Shown here piece by piece: positions 1 to 9,220 of a DNA stretch of 64,000 bases (positions are counted from its first letter, which is position 1; each line of letters starts with the position of its first letter). The notes beneath the pieces are model-generated. The model saw nothing but the letters and a program-made list of their open reading frames with translations, did no database searches and was not told the origin of the DNA. A program made the position numbers and the translations under genes. The stretch lies in NCBI GenBank assembly GCA_030750865.1, contig JASMHE010000001.1, positions 62,001-126,000 on the forward strand. Reading direction: 5' to 3'. The stretch comes from Alphaproteobacteria bacterium (GTDB lineage: Bacteria; Pseudomonadota; Alphaproteobacteria; Micavibrionales; Micavibrionaceae).

Positions 1-253
1 ATTTTTGGCTCCATAAAATATCTCCCACGTTTATTCTTATTATTTTTATTGTTATTTAAGGCGCAATATTTACCACGCCGAAGAATACGGAAACAAGTTT
101 TATATATACCGCACCGCAGCACAATAAGGCGCAGCGCGGCTTGCAGCAGTGATCGACAATGATCGACGGGGCATCATATCCGGCGCGCCATTTGTCTGGT
201 GATACGATCGGGCGGCGGGCTTTTTCCTCTATACAGCGGCGGCGTGAAAAATT
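1..253. other. Intergenic region upstream of ppsR
   Basis: No credible coding region is visible. The first 60 bases are AT-rich and the rest is GC-rich. I see no DnaA box close to consensus here. It presumably carries the promoter of the ppsR operon, but no -35/-10 pair stands out. Confidence 0.5.
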
Positions 254-1213
254 ATGATGACACACATGACAATATCCGACACACACATAAATGATACAAC
301 CCCCGATCCGGATGTGCCGCCCGCAAAGGAAGTCACCCTGCACCTTGTGTCCGATGCAACGGGCAGCACCCTGCAAGGGCTGGCGCGCGCCTGTGTCGCC
401 CAGTTTGAAAAAATCCATGTCGATGAAAAATTCTGGCCGCTGGTCCGCTCCGAAAAACAGCTCGACCGCGTCATACAGGATATCCAGAACAACCCCGGTC
501 CGGTTTTCTTTACACTGGTCGATCAGAAAATGCGCCGGAAGTTACGCAGCCAATGCGACAAAATCGGCGTGCCGTGTCTGCCGATCCTTGATCCGCTGAT
601 TAAGGCCATGTCATCCTATACGGGCGAACCGGCCATCGGCATTCCGGGACTGCAACACGCACTGGACGAAGAATATTTTTACCGTGTTGATGCGGTTGAT
701 TTCGCGCTGTCTTTTGATGACGGACAAAATTTCAACGGCATTGACGAAGCCGATGTCGTGCTGGTCGGCGTATCGCGCACATCGAAAACACCAACCTGTA
801 TTTATCTGGCGCGGCGCGGCATCAAGGCCGCCAATATTCCGTTCGTGTTACACGCCCCGCCGCCCGACCATATTCTGAAACTGAAACGGCCTGTTTTTGT
901 CGGCCTCACGGAAAACCCCGAACGTCTAGTGCAATTGCGTAAATCGCGCCTGCGCGCCGAAGAAGACGCACTCAGCCACAAACAAATGGCCGAAAACACC
1001 TATCTGGATATTGAAAAGGTCGAAGACGAGGTTAAAACCGCACGCCGCTTTTTCGCCAAACAGGGCTGGCCCGTGATTGATGTGACGCGCCGTTCTGTCG
1101 AGGAAACCGCCGCCGAAATCCAGATCATCTTACAGCGCACATTGGCCAAGCGCCGCAAAGCAGAACAGGCCGCCGCCGATGACGAGGAAACCGCCACACA
1201 AACATCATCATGA
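254..1213 (+). CDS. ppsR: Pyruvate, phosphate dikinase regulatory protein (PPSR, DUF299 kinase/phosphorylase)
   Basis: Bifunctional serine/threonine kinase and Pi-dependent phosphorylase that switches PEP synthase or pyruvate phosphate dikinase off and on. The N-terminus VTLHLVSDATGSTLQGLARA (residues about 26-45) and the P-loop-like GVSRTSKTPT (about residues 172-181) are hallmarks of the family. At 319 residues it is longer than the usual 270-280; the extra length is a charged, Ala/Glu-rich C-terminal tail. Three Met codons lie within the first five residues, so the exact start is uncertain. Its stop overlaps the region where maf begins. In Caulobacter and Rickettsia this gene borders the replication origin. 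Confidence 0.93.
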   Translation: MMTHMTISDTHINDTTPDPDVPPAKEVTLHLVSDATGSTLQGLARACVAQFEKIHVDEKFWPLVRSEKQLDRVIQDIQNNPGPVFFTLVDQKMRRKLRSQCDKIGVPCLPILDPLIKAMSSYTGEPAIGIPGLQHALDEEYFYRVDAVDFALSFDDGQNFNGIDEADVVLVGVSRTSKTPTCIYLARRGIKAANIPFVLHAPPPDHILKLKRPVFVGLTENPERLVQLRKSRLRAEEDALSHKQMAENTYLDIEKVEDEVKTARRFFAKQGWPVIDVTRRSVEETAAEIQIILQRTLAKRRKAEQAAADDEETATQTSS

Positions 1214-1225
1214 TTGATACGCCCC

Positions 1226-1888
1226 ATGCCCGACATGCCCGACCCGACTGATTCCACCACCCCCGCAAATGCCACTTATGCCGCCGTTCCGCCGCTTATT
1301 CTGGCCTCGGCCAGCATGACGCGCAAACAGATGCTGGACCGCGCAGGTCTGCGCTTTGCGATCAAGCCTGCCGATATTGACGAAACCGATATAACGCACA
1401 ATATGCAGCAAAGAGGGGAAAGCCATTATTCAATTGTTTCAATGCTTTCCATGAAAAAAGCGCATCATATTGCAGGGCAAAACCCCGATGCGCTGGTCAT
1501 CGGATCAGACCAGATTCTGGTGCATGATAACCGCATTCTGCACAAATCCCCCGACAGGGAATCCGCCGCGCAAAAACTGCGGAACCTGATGGGTAAAACG
1601 CACCATCTGATTTCCGCCGTCACGGTCATGCGGGGCGATGATGTATTATGGTCGCATACGGAATCGGCCGCGCTGACAATGCGCACCCTTGATGATGCCA
1701 CGCTTGAATCCTATCTTGATCGCGCAGGGGCGGGCCTGATGCGATCCGTCGGTGCCTATGAACTCGAAGGACACGGCGCATGGCTGTTTGAAAAAGTCGA
1801 CGGCGATTTCTTTACCATTCTCGGCATGCCGCTTTTACCGCTGTTGGGCTTTTTGGGCACGGACTATATGGCAACAAGCACGGACTAA
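1226..1888 (+). CDS. maf: Maf-family nucleoside triphosphate pyrophosphatase (YceF-like)
   Basis: House-cleaning pyrophosphatase that hydrolyses non-canonical or methylated NTPs to NMPs. The N-terminal signature LILASASMTRKQML holds the Ser and Arg that grip the phosphates. The VIGSDQ motif holds the catalytic Asp, and GSDQ rather than GADT points to the YceF (m7GTP) subgroup. The gene follows ppsR almost without a gap. A TTG at 1214 and an ATG at 1235 are alternative starts; ATG 1226 was chosen as a compromise because no clear Shine-Dalgarno decides. aroE follows 23 bases downstream, so ppsR-maf-aroE is probably one transcript. Confidence 0.88.
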   Translation: MPDMPDPTDSTTPANATYAAVPPLILASASMTRKQMLDRAGLRFAIKPADIDETDITHNMQQRGESHYSIVSMLSMKKAHHIAGQNPDALVIGSDQILVHDNRILHKSPDRESAAQKLRNLMGKTHHLISAVTVMRGDDVLWSHTESAALTMRTLDDATLESYLDRAGAGLMRSVGAYELEGHGAWLFEKVDGDFFTILGMPLLPLLGFLGTDYMATSTD

Positions 1889-1911
1889 CATAAAAACGGG
1901 ACGGATTTGAC

Positions 1912-2778
1912 ATGCAAGACAGTTTTATCAAAGCAGGCGTTATCGGTTATCCGGTGAAACATTCCAAATCGCCGTTGTTGCACGAACACTGGATAACCCG
2001 CCATCAAAAACAAGGCGCTTATAACGCAATCGAAGTGCCGCCGGAAAAGCTTGAAAATATGGTGCAGGATTTGATCGATCGCGGCTATGCGGGGTTCAAC
2101 ATCACCTTGCCGCACAAACAGACAATCATGCATCTTTGCACCGATATTGACGATACGGCCCGCGCCGTCGGGGCGGTCAACACCGTTATCATCGAAGACG
2201 GCCGTTTATATGGCCGCAATACCGATGTTTTCGGCTTTCTTGAAAATATCCGCGCCGCCCATCCCGATTTTGCGTTTACCGGTATTCATGCCCTTGTGCT
2301 GGGGGCTGGGGGCGCGGCGCGCGCTGTCATTTACGGTTTGATTGACGCGGGTGCAAAGCAGATCACGATTACAAACCGCACCCGTGCAAAGGCCGACGAT
2401 ATCGCCGCAAGCTTTGCCGATCTGGCCGCGCAGCATGACTGCCGCCTTAGCGTGCTGGACTGGGACGACAGGGACTCCGGCGATGCGGGCGCGGCGCCCG
2501 CTGAAACAGACCTGCTGGTCAACACAACATCGCTTGGCATGACAGGCAAGCCGTCTTTGTCTTATGATGTGAATGCGCTTCCGTCATCGGCAATGGTGTG
2601 CGATATTGTTTATGCGCCGCTTTATACGGATTTGCTCAGCGATGCCCGTGCGCGCGGATTGCGCATCACGACCGGCATCGGCATGTTGTTGCATCAGGCA
2701 AAGCCGGCCTTTGCGGCGTGGTTCGGTGTGATGCCGGATGTTGACGATCTGCTGGAACAGAAGATACTGAAGGCATAA
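1912..2778 (+). CDS. aroE: Shikimate dehydrogenase
   Basis: NADPH-dependent reduction of 3-dehydroshikimate in aromatic amino acid synthesis. Substrate-binding S-K-S-P (residues 18-21), the catalytic-lysine motif NITLPHK (Lys69), GAVNTV, the dinucleotide-binding LGAGGAARAV and NTTSLGM are all present. The length of 288 residues is normal. It lies in the ppsR-maf-aroE-coaE order found near alphaproteobacterial origins. Confidence 0.96.
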   Translation: MQDSFIKAGVIGYPVKHSKSPLLHEHWITRHQKQGAYNAIEVPPEKLENMVQDLIDRGYAGFNITLPHKQTIMHLCTDIDDTARAVGAVNTVIIEDGRLYGRNTDVFGFLENIRAAHPDFAFTGIHALVLGAGGAARAVIYGLIDAGAKQITITNRTRAKADDIAASFADLAAQHDCRLSVLDWDDRDSGDAGAAPAETDLLVNTTSLGMTGKPSLSYDVNALPSSAMVCDIVYAPLYTDLLSDARARGLRITTGIGMLLHQAKPAFAAWFGVMPDVDDLLEQKILKA

Positions 2779-2903
2779 CAGCAAAAATAAACACGCCACA
2801 ACCGCAGCATAAACACATTTGCCGTACAGATAACGACACAAACAGCAACCCGCGCAGGGAAAAGAACAGATAGAATATAAAGGAATAAAGGAGACCCGCA
2901 ATC

Positions 2904-3563
2904 ATGGCACATCCCGTTATTATCGGTCTGACAGGCTCGATCGCTATGGGCAAAAGCACCGCAGCCGATATGTTGCGGAATATGGGCATTCCCGTTCATT
3001 GTTCGGATGATGCGGCCCATGACATTATGGCCAAAGGGGGTGCGGGCTATCACGCTATTCTGGCCGCGTTTTCAGATGTTGAAAATCTGCTGGATGATGC
3101 CGGCGAGATTGACCGCAAAGGGGCGCTTGGCCCGTTTATTTATACCCATCCCGAGCGCAAAACACAGCTCGAAGATATCATCCATCCGCTTGTGCGCGAT
3201 GCCCAGCAGGATTTCATCCGCAATGCAGGGCAAAAAGGCGCTGATATTGTCGTGCTCGATATTCCGCTTTTATTCGAAACAGGGGCGGAAAACCGCATGG
3301 ATGGCGTGATTTGCGTGACAGCCCCCGCCCACATCCAGCGCCAGCGCGTTTTCGCCCGCGATAACACCCATATGACCGAAGAAAAATTCCAAAAGATTCT
3401 GGCCGCACAAATGCCCGATGCCGAAAAACGGCAATTATCCGATTATGTGGTATCAACCGCACTGGGTCTGGGGGATACGCGCAAGCAACTTGAAACCGTT
3501 ATCAAAGACATTCGCGCCAATATTAATGTGATCCGCAATGCGCCCAAGCTTGACCATCACTGA
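2904..3563 (+). CDS. coaE: Dephospho-CoA kinase
   Basis: Catalyses the last step of coenzyme A synthesis, phosphorylating the 3'-hydroxyl of dephospho-CoA. The P-loop GSIAMGKST is at residues 11-19, followed by the family's C-S-D-D stretch and DIPLLFETG. Length is 219 residues. A good Shine-Dalgarno (AAAGGAGA, from about 2886) precedes the ATG. The 125 bp before it is A/C-rich spacer with no gene. Confidence 0.95.
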   Translation: MAHPVIIGLTGSIAMGKSTAADMLRNMGIPVHCSDDAAHDIMAKGGAGYHAILAAFSDVENLLDDAGEIDRKGALGPFIYTHPERKTQLEDIIHPLVRDAQQDFIRNAGQKGADIVVLDIPLLFETGAENRMDGVICVTAPAHIQRQRVFARDNTHMTEEKFQKILAAQMPDAEKRQLSDYVVSTALGLGDTRKQLETVIKDIRANINVIRNAPKLDHH

Positions 3564-3664
3564 ACGCACGGCGCAGCGCGGCGCGATAACACCGCATCTT
3601 CACCGCCGCACGGCAAGACACGACGACATAAACCAACCCCTAACCCCGTTCTTGTTCTGACATT

Positions 3665-4315
3665 ATGCCTGATCCTGCTTTTGATAATTTTACAGCCAAT
3701 TTCCTGCTATTTTGTGTTGTCATGTTCGGTGCCAGCCTGTTCCCCGGCCCTTCATTTCTGCTGACATTTCGAAATGGGTTGAAATATTCATCCCGCATCG
3801 GTATTGCCGGTGCTATCGGGCTTGGTTTCGGGCTTTTACCGAACGTGCTGGCTTCTATTCTGGGGGTGGCCGCCCTGATCCATTCATCGGATATGCTGTA
3901 TGATCTGGTGCGCTATGCGGGGGCGGCATTTTTGATGCTGCTCGGCATACAGAGCCTGTTTTTTGCCCATGCAAAAACGGCGGCTAAAATGCCGGCCCTG
4001 AAACATGAACGGCAACCCGATCCGTCCTTGAAACGCGCCTTTATCGAAGGATTTTTAACAAACGCCACCAATCCCAAAGGCATTTTGTTTTTTGTGGCTG
4101 TTTTCACGCAATTTGTCACCGCAGAAACGGTTTTGTGGCAAAAAGCCGCCTATGGCACGGCCAGTTTTCTGATCGAAATGATATGGTTTTGCTGTCTTAC
4201 CCTGATACTACACCATCCGGCCCTTGATAAATTTACGGCCTTTTTCATGAAATATATTGACCGTCTATGCGGTTTCCTGTTTTTCTGTCTTGCTCTTAAA
4301 TTACTGATTGCGTAA
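3665..4315 (+). CDS. LysE/RhtB-family amino acid exporter
   Basis: Inner-membrane protein of 216 residues with about six hydrophobic segments. The N-terminal FGASLFPGPSFLLTFRNGL is the LysE/RhtB signature (a P-G-P motif in the first helix region). The family exports amino acids or derivatives by proton antiport; the substrate cannot be read from the sequence. It sits between coaE and a glutamine amidotransferase and is an addition to the usual ancestral order. Confidence 0.88.
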   Translation: MPDPAFDNFTANFLLFCVVMFGASLFPGPSFLLTFRNGLKYSSRIGIAGAIGLGFGLLPNVLASILGVAALIHSSDMLYDLVRYAGAAFLMLLGIQSLFFAHAKTAAKMPALKHERQPDPSLKRAFIEGFLTNATNPKGILFFVAVFTQFVTAETVLWQKAAYGTASFLIEMIWFCCLTLILHHPALDKFTAFFMKYIDRLCGFLFFCLALKLLIA

Positions 4316-4403
4316 ACAAATAAATAACCTTCAATCCGTAATATATAAAAACAAAACAATAAGAACAGGCCGATAAGGCCGCATGTAATAGAGGAACAAC
4401 CGC

Positions 4404-5117
4404 ATGAAAGTTACTGTCTTCCAGCACAATAGCACAGGCGCTGCAAGCCGTATCGGTGACCTTCTGGAAAAGAAAGGCGCCACGGTTAACGCTATTCATT
4501 GCTATCACGAGGATTTTTCCGATTTCGACCCGTACGAACCCGACCTTCTGATCAGCATGGGCGGACCGGCCGGTGTGTATCAATCCCATCTCTATCCGTT
4601 TTTGGACGAGGAACTGAAATTCCTTGAAAAACGGATCGAAGCCGACCTGCCGACACTGGGCATCTGCCTCGGCGCACAGCTGCTTGCGAAAACACTGGGC
4701 GCGGAATGCTTTATCGGCACGCGCGGCTTTGAATTCGGCTGGCATGACCTACGCGTCACCAAACAAGGCATGTTAACACCGATCAAACATTTCAGCGGCG
4801 CGGAAACCAGCATGTTCCATTCGCACAGCGACACATTTGACTTACCGGCAGGGGCAACCTTGCTGGCCTCGTCCGCGCTGTATGAAAACCAGATTTTCAG
4901 CTACGGCAAAAATATTCTGGCGATGCAATGCCATCCCGAAATGACCGAACGTCAGGTCCACAACCTGCTGGTCAACATGGCCGGACACAGCACCGTGATC
5001 GAAGCCTTTGATGTCAAGAAATTCAAACGCGAAATGACAACGAATTATCCCAAGCTGGTCAAACAAACAGAGCTTTTCCTGCAGGATTGGCTTGAACTGA
5101 CGGGGCTGGCATCCTAA
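4404..5117 (+). CDS. Class I glutamine amidotransferase-like protein (stand-alone)
   Basis: A 237-residue stand-alone class I GATase domain of the GMP-synthase/YfeJ type. The triad is visible: the nucleophile Cys in GICLGAQLLAK, then His and Glu in QCHPEMTE. Such proteins take ammonia from glutamine or act as gamma-glutamyl hydrolases; no partner synthetase is adjacent, so the substrate is unknown. GAGGAA lies 9-14 bases before the ATG. It ends 9 bases before dnaQ and is likely co-transcribed with it. Confidence 0.85.
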   Translation: MKVTVFQHNSTGAASRIGDLLEKKGATVNAIHCYHEDFSDFDPYEPDLLISMGGPAGVYQSHLYPFLDEELKFLEKRIEADLPTLGICLGAQLLAKTLGAECFIGTRGFEFGWHDLRVTKQGMLTPIKHFSGAETSMFHSHSDTFDLPAGATLLASSALYENQIFSYGKNILAMQCHPEMTERQVHNLLVNMAGHSTVIEAFDVKKFKREMTTNYPKLVKQTELFLQDWLELTGLAS

Positions 5118-5126
5118 ACTTCTCCC

Positions 5127-5852
5127 ATGCGCGAGATTGTATTCGATACGGAAACAACCGGTATGGATCCGGAAACAGGCGACCGATTGGTTGAAATCGG
5201 CTGTGTTGAAGTCGTCAACCAGTTGCCGACGGGCCGTACATATCATCAATATATCAATCCCGAACGCGATATTCCCGCCGATGCCATAGCCGTGCACGGC
5301 ATTACCAACGAGTTTGTGAAAGACAAACCTGTCTTTTCGCAGGTCTATAGCGATTTTCTCGACTTCATCGGCACAGACAGCAAGTTGGTGGCGCATAACG
5401 CCGAATTCGATATGAAATTCGTCAATGCCGAACTGAAAATGGTCGGATTCCCCAGCATTGACCGCAAACGGGTTGTTGACAGTCTGAAAATCGCGCGGCA
5501 AAAATTCCCCGGCGCGCCCGCATCGCTTGATGCGCTGTGCCGTCGCTTTGAAATCGACCTCAGCAGCCGTGAACTGCACGGCGCGCTTTTGGATGCCCAG
5601 CTTCTGGCCGATGTTTATCTGGAACTGATGGGCGGGCGGCAACACGGTCTTGGTCTGGCCAAAGAACAGGAAGAAAACGCGAAAAATGTTCTGGGCGCAC
5701 TGGCTGAAAAACAGCGTCCACAGCGTGATCCGCGCCCGCACGCCGCCACAGACGAAGAACTCGCAGCCCATGCCGCCCTGTGCGAAAAACTGACCGAACC
5801 GCTTTGGGGCATCGCAGACGCAAAAAAGGCAAAAACAGAGTCTGCGGATTAA
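5127..5852 (+). CDS. dnaQ: DNA polymerase III epsilon subunit (3'-5' proofreading exonuclease)
   Basis: Proofreading subunit of the replicative polymerase core. All three exonuclease motifs are intact: Exo I FDTETTGM (Asp7, Glu9), Exo II HNAEFD (Asp95), Exo III H151-x4-D156, which makes it a DEDDh enzyme. The tail after residue 170 is charged and Gln/Glu-rich and presumably binds the alpha subunit. Length is 241 residues. Its place between coaE and secB matches other Alphaproteobacteria. Confidence 0.96.
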   Translation: MREIVFDTETTGMDPETGDRLVEIGCVEVVNQLPTGRTYHQYINPERDIPADAIAVHGITNEFVKDKPVFSQVYSDFLDFIGTDSKLVAHNAEFDMKFVNAELKMVGFPSIDRKRVVDSLKIARQKFPGAPASLDALCRRFEIDLSSRELHGALLDAQLLADVYLELMGGRQHGLGLAKEQEENAKNVLGALAEKQRPQRDPRPHAATDEELAAHAALCEKLTEPLWGIADAKKAKTESAD

Positions 5853-5978
5853 GGGCTTGTTTTCTCACAATTTCTATAGGATTATAGGGGATCAGGGCAT
5901 CGTGAATATGTCCTATCATAAGGTTCTTTTAAAGCTTTTCTGCTATGATTTAAGGATAATACATCAAGGGGCACAATA

Positions 5979-6797
5979 ATGAAAAACAAGATGACACGCA
6001 CAACTTGCAACGAATCCGGCTTCTCCCTCGTGGAATTGGCCGTCGTTATCATCATCATCGGTCTGTTGATTGGCGGCGTTCTGAAGGGACAGCAGCTGAT
6101 TGAAGGCACGAAAGTGACAGCCACAATCACGGAAATCAAAAACATTCAGGCCGCGTATAAAGCGTTCAAAAGCGCCTACGGTCTTCCCGCAGGGGATCTG
6201 CCCGATGCCACCGTGCGTCTTGCTAACTGTAGTGCCGGCGCAACATCCTGCGAAGACGGCAATGGTGACGGCATTATCGGCGGTGCCGGTGTCGGCGCAG
6301 CCGCAGGGGCGGGCATTGTCAATTTCTGGGAAGGTGACAATTTCGCAATCGGTGACGAGAATACGCAATTCTGGAAACATCTGTCGCTGGCCGGCATGAT
6401 CACGGGCGTTCAGGCCAATGCCGATCTGGTCGCATGGGGTGAAAGTCACCCTGCCTCCAGTATTCGCGGCGGCTACACCATTGCGCAGACACGCTGTGCG
6501 GTTGACGGCGCCGTTGGCGGTGCAACATGTAACGCCAGCCCCGAAGGTTTGACACTGCGTCTGCAAAACTGTCTTGATACATGCCCCGGCAATAATATCG
6601 AGATGGGCATCGGCCGCGCACCAATGAGCCCGAAACAAGCCGAAATGATTGACGCCAAAATGGATGACGGCATCCCGAATATGGGCAAGGTGCGCTCTAT
6701 GGGACCAGGGAATGGCGGCGTTGTCGATCAGTGCGAGGTCGAATATAACGGCGGCGAAAGTAAAGACTGTACAATGGGCTTTATCACACCGCGCTAA
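5979..6797 (+). CDS. Type IV prepilin / type II pseudopilin-like protein
   Basis: Residues about 10-35 form a class III signal: a basic leader, the cleavage site G|FSLVELAVV with the conserved Glu at +5, then a long hydrophobic helix. Prepilin peptidase would cleave and N-methylate it for assembly into a pilus or pseudopilus. The 272-residue protein has a large Gly/Ala-rich C-terminal head with several cysteines and an acidic DGNGDGII loop (about residue 90) that resembles a calcium-binding loop. GGGG lies about 10 bases before the ATG. No pilus assembly genes are nearby; it interrupts the usual dnaQ-secB adjacency. Confidence 0.85.
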   Translation: MKNKMTRTTCNESGFSLVELAVVIIIIGLLIGGVLKGQQLIEGTKVTATITEIKNIQAAYKAFKSAYGLPAGDLPDATVRLANCSAGATSCEDGNGDGIIGGAGVGAAAGAGIVNFWEGDNFAIGDENTQFWKHLSLAGMITGVQANADLVAWGESHPASSIRGGYTIAQTRCAVDGAVGGATCNASPEGLTLRLQNCLDTCPGNNIEMGIGRAPMSPKQAEMIDAKMDDGIPNMGKVRSMGPGNGGVVDQCEVEYNGGESKDCTMGFITPR

Positions 6798-6867
6798 TAT
6801 AAACGGCGTAATGGCTGTCCGCTCTGACGGGCGGGCTCACCGCGCCCTTCAATCTCTCTAATCACGA

Positions 6868-6901
6868 AAAAAGCGCCACAGATTTGTGGCGCTTTGTTTT
6901 T
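6868..6901. terminator. Bidirectional intrinsic terminator between the prepilin gene and secB
   Basis: An 11-bp perfect stem (AAAGCGCCACA at 6870-6880 pairing with TGTGGCGCTTT at 6885-6895), a 4-base loop, a T-rich run on the right and an A-run on the left. It can end both the plus-strand prepilin transcript and the minus-strand secB transcript. Confidence 0.9.
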
Positions 6902-6932
6902 GTCTGTAATTCCATGAACGGATCAGAATGGC

Positions 6933-7577
6933 TTATCCCGCGTTTTGTGCGGCGGCGCTCTCGTCTTGTTCGCCTTGCTGGGCCTGCTGCGCTTTGCGCT
7001 GTTTATACAGGTTCACAAAATTGACCGGTGCCAGATAAAGCGGCGTGAAGCCCGATTGCGCTGTCAATGTGGCAATCAGCTGTCTGATGAACGGGAAGGA
7101 ATAGCGCGGCAATTCCGTCAGCAAGAACTGCTCCAGCTCTTCTTCCGACAATGTGTCCGGCTCTGAAATAATACAGCTTGTGCCATGTTGCAATTCAATC
7201 AGGAATACCAGATTGTCTTCGCGCTTGGCGGTCACCTTCACCATTGTCACAACTTCGTAAAAAGCGCGGCCCTCTTTTTCGCTCAGCTTTCGATACGCCA
7301 AACCGAAATTCACATTCAGCTCGGGCTGTTTTTGGCCCGGCATGATCGACAAAGGCGCGCGCGGGCTTTCAAACGATAAATCCTTGATATATTGCCCCTG
7401 AATAACAGCAGGAAAGTCATGCGGTGTATCGCCGCCATGCAACGGACCGGATGCTGTTTCGTCAGATGCGGCTTTATCAGATGCGACAGCCGCATCCTGT
7501 GCGGCCTTGTCTTCTGTTGTCTGCGCTTCGACTTTGCTGTTGTCTGTGCTTGTGTCGTCTTTTTTCTTCTTCGCCAT
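6933..7577 (-). CDS. secB: Protein-export chaperone SecB with long N-terminal extension
   Basis: Tetrameric cytosolic chaperone that keeps preproteins unfolded and hands them to SecA. The core starts with GQYIKDLSFESPRAP, continues with ELNVNF and ends with the typical F-x3-LIA-x2-T-x3-GF and LAPVNFVNLY. The total of 214 residues exceeds the usual 150-165: about 60 residues of Lys, Asp, Ala and Thr-rich, probably disordered sequence precede the core. AGAGG lies 8 bases upstream of the ATG and supports the long form. Converges with the prepilin gene. Confidence 0.94.
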   Translation of the reverse strand: MAKKKKDDTSTDNSKVEAQTTEDKAAQDAAVASDKAASDETASGPLHGGDTPHDFPAVIQGQYIKDLSFESPRAPLSIMPGQKQPELNVNFGLAYRKLSEKEGRAFYEVVTMVKVTAKREDNLVFLIELQHGTSCIISEPDTLSEEELEQFLLTELPRYSFPFIRQLIATLTAQSGFTPLYLAPVNFVNLYKQRKAQQAQQGEQDESAAAQNAG

Positions 7578-7684
7578 AGGGCAACCTCTGTTATGTCATG
7601 TTGTCGTGGTTATATGCGGTGTATCCCGCTGAAATGCTCGGAAAAGTATTCATGATCGCGGCCCTGATCTCAAGGCTGTTTTCC

Positions 7685-8203
7685 CTATTCCAGCAGATCA
7701 TCCCCTTTTTTCTCGGATTTGTCTGCTTTGCGGTCACGGTCAACGACCTCGTAATCAACGTCGATCGGATCATCACCCGCCGGATCCTGCTTGAAATAAT
7801 CGCGCGGATTGCGACGCCCCTCGCCTTCTGCGCCATATGCCCCGCCGAAAAAGCGGATCTGGATGTGATGCAGGGCAAAACCGCGCAACACGGCCCGTAT
7901 CGGTGGCACAAGCAGAATAAACCCAACCGTATCTGTGAAAAAACCGGGCGTAATCAGCATCAAACCGGCCACCAACAAACACACCCCGTCAAACATCTCC
8001 TGTACAGGCAGATCATGCTGTTCCATCGCTTTTCTGGCTGAAAACAGGGTTTCCAGCCCCTGATACCGCACCAATACAGACCCGACCACAGCTGTTGCAA
8101 AACACAGTAACAACGTGTTCAGCACCCCGACTTCCTCGCCGACGGAAATAAATAAACCGATCTCGATTAACGGTATAATAAGGAATATAATGAAGAATAA
8201 CAT
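7685..8203 (-). CDS. fxsA: FxsA family membrane protein
   Basis: Small inner-membrane protein with hydrophobic segments at the N-terminus (FFIIFLIIPLIEIGLFI) and at LLVAGLMLITPGFFTDTVGF; the latter is the FxsA signature (L-x2-PGF-x-TD-x2-G). E. coli FxsA relates to exclusion of phage T7; the ordinary role is unknown. A charged Asp/Glu/Lys-rich tail follows. A GTG at 8230 would add nine residues; ATG 8203 fits the family start better. Its neighbours secB and timA are conserved in the class. Confidence 0.88.
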   Translation of the reverse strand: MLFFIIFLIIPLIEIGLFISVGEEVGVLNTLLLCFATAVVGSVLVRYQGLETLFSARKAMEQHDLPVQEMFDGVCLLVAGLMLITPGFFTDTVGFILLVPPIRAVLRGFALHHIQIRFFGGAYGAEGEGRRNPRDYFKQDPAGDDPIDVDYEVVDRDRKADKSEKKGDDLLE

Positions 8204-8305
8204 AAGGGGCTCTTGATTTTTAAGGTTCACAGATAAAATACTATAGATCGTATAAGTATTATATATTACGATACATCTCAGATATCAAAGGGTAAAGGAA
8301 ACAAC

Positions 8306-9043
8306 GTGTCAGCAGATATTATACTTTATGCATTGGTCGCAGGCGGACTGGTTTACTGGCTGAAAAGCATTCTCGGTGAACGGCACGGCGAAGAGAACGA
8401 TCGCCCGAACCCCTTTACCAACATCAAAGAAGAAACGGAAAAGCGCGCTGCGCCATCATCACCGCACGGGAACGTCGTTGATAACGTCACCCCTGTCGAA
8501 GAAGTCGGTCCGTCTCTTGAAAAACACATGAAAATCGAACATACCGCCGAAAAAGGGCTGGATGCCATTGCGCGAATTGACCGCAATTTCGCCGCAGACA
8601 AATTTATGAAGGCCGCCCAGAACGCCTTTACAATCATTATCGAGTCTTTCGGCGAAGGCGACCGCGACACATTGAAACATTTGCTGAGCCCGAATGTCTT
8701 CAAAGCCTTTGAAAAAGCCATTACCCAGCGGGACAAACAAAACCAGACCGCCGAGGTCGAGGTACAAGCCATTCGTGAAATGGATATGCTGGATGCATGG
8801 ACCGAAAGCAAGATGGGCTTTATCAAAGTGCGTTTTGTAGCCGATGAAACAAACGTGTTGAAAGATGAAAACGGTAAAATTCTCGAAGGCAGCGCCAACC
8901 GCGCCTCTGAAACCGTTGATGTCTGGACGTTCGGCCGTGATCTGCGCAGCAATAATCCGGCATGGCTTGTTTATGAAACACGCGATGATGATGCCGCCGA
9001 CAGCGATCACAAAACCGTTCCCGATACCAAGAAAAAGAAATAA
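8306..9043 (+). CDS. timA: Tim44/TimA family membrane-anchored adaptor protein
   Basis: Alphaproteobacterial homologue of the mitochondrial import motor anchor Tim44. One N-terminal transmembrane segment (about residues 3-19), a charged linker, then the Tim44-like domain (about 95-225; DKFMKAAQNAFTIIIESF through RSNNPAWLVYETRDD). GTG start with AAAGGAA 5-11 bases upstream. Divergent from fxsA; mltA follows. The class often has an smr gene after mltA; none is seen here. Confidence 0.9.
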   Translation: MSADIILYALVAGGLVYWLKSILGERHGEENDRPNPFTNIKEETEKRAAPSSPHGNVVDNVTPVEEVGPSLEKHMKIEHTAEKGLDAIARIDRNFAADKFMKAAQNAFTIIIESFGEGDRDTLKHLLSPNVFKAFEKAITQRDKQNQTAEVEVQAIREMDMLDAWTESKMGFIKVRFVADETNVLKDENGKILEGSANRASETVDVWTFGRDLRSNNPAWLVYETRDDDAADSDHKTVPDTKKKK

Positions 9044-9220
9044 CGCACAGCACCTGCCAATAGATTCTCTGCAATGCTTGTCCATTTTGCCCCTGCGGTA
9101 AAAGACAACCCTACATGCCGTCACGACAAATATCAGGATACGTTTCTATCGTGGCTTGTCCGGCCGCGACAAACCTTTTAAATTCATAATATGACCGTTC
9201 ACTTTCATCAGGATATGACC

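Noticed and set aside
1-253. Alternative oriC upstream of ppsR
   Set aside because: No near-consensus DnaA box is visible and the composition flip lies at 15-16 kb; sequence beyond the left edge could still change this.
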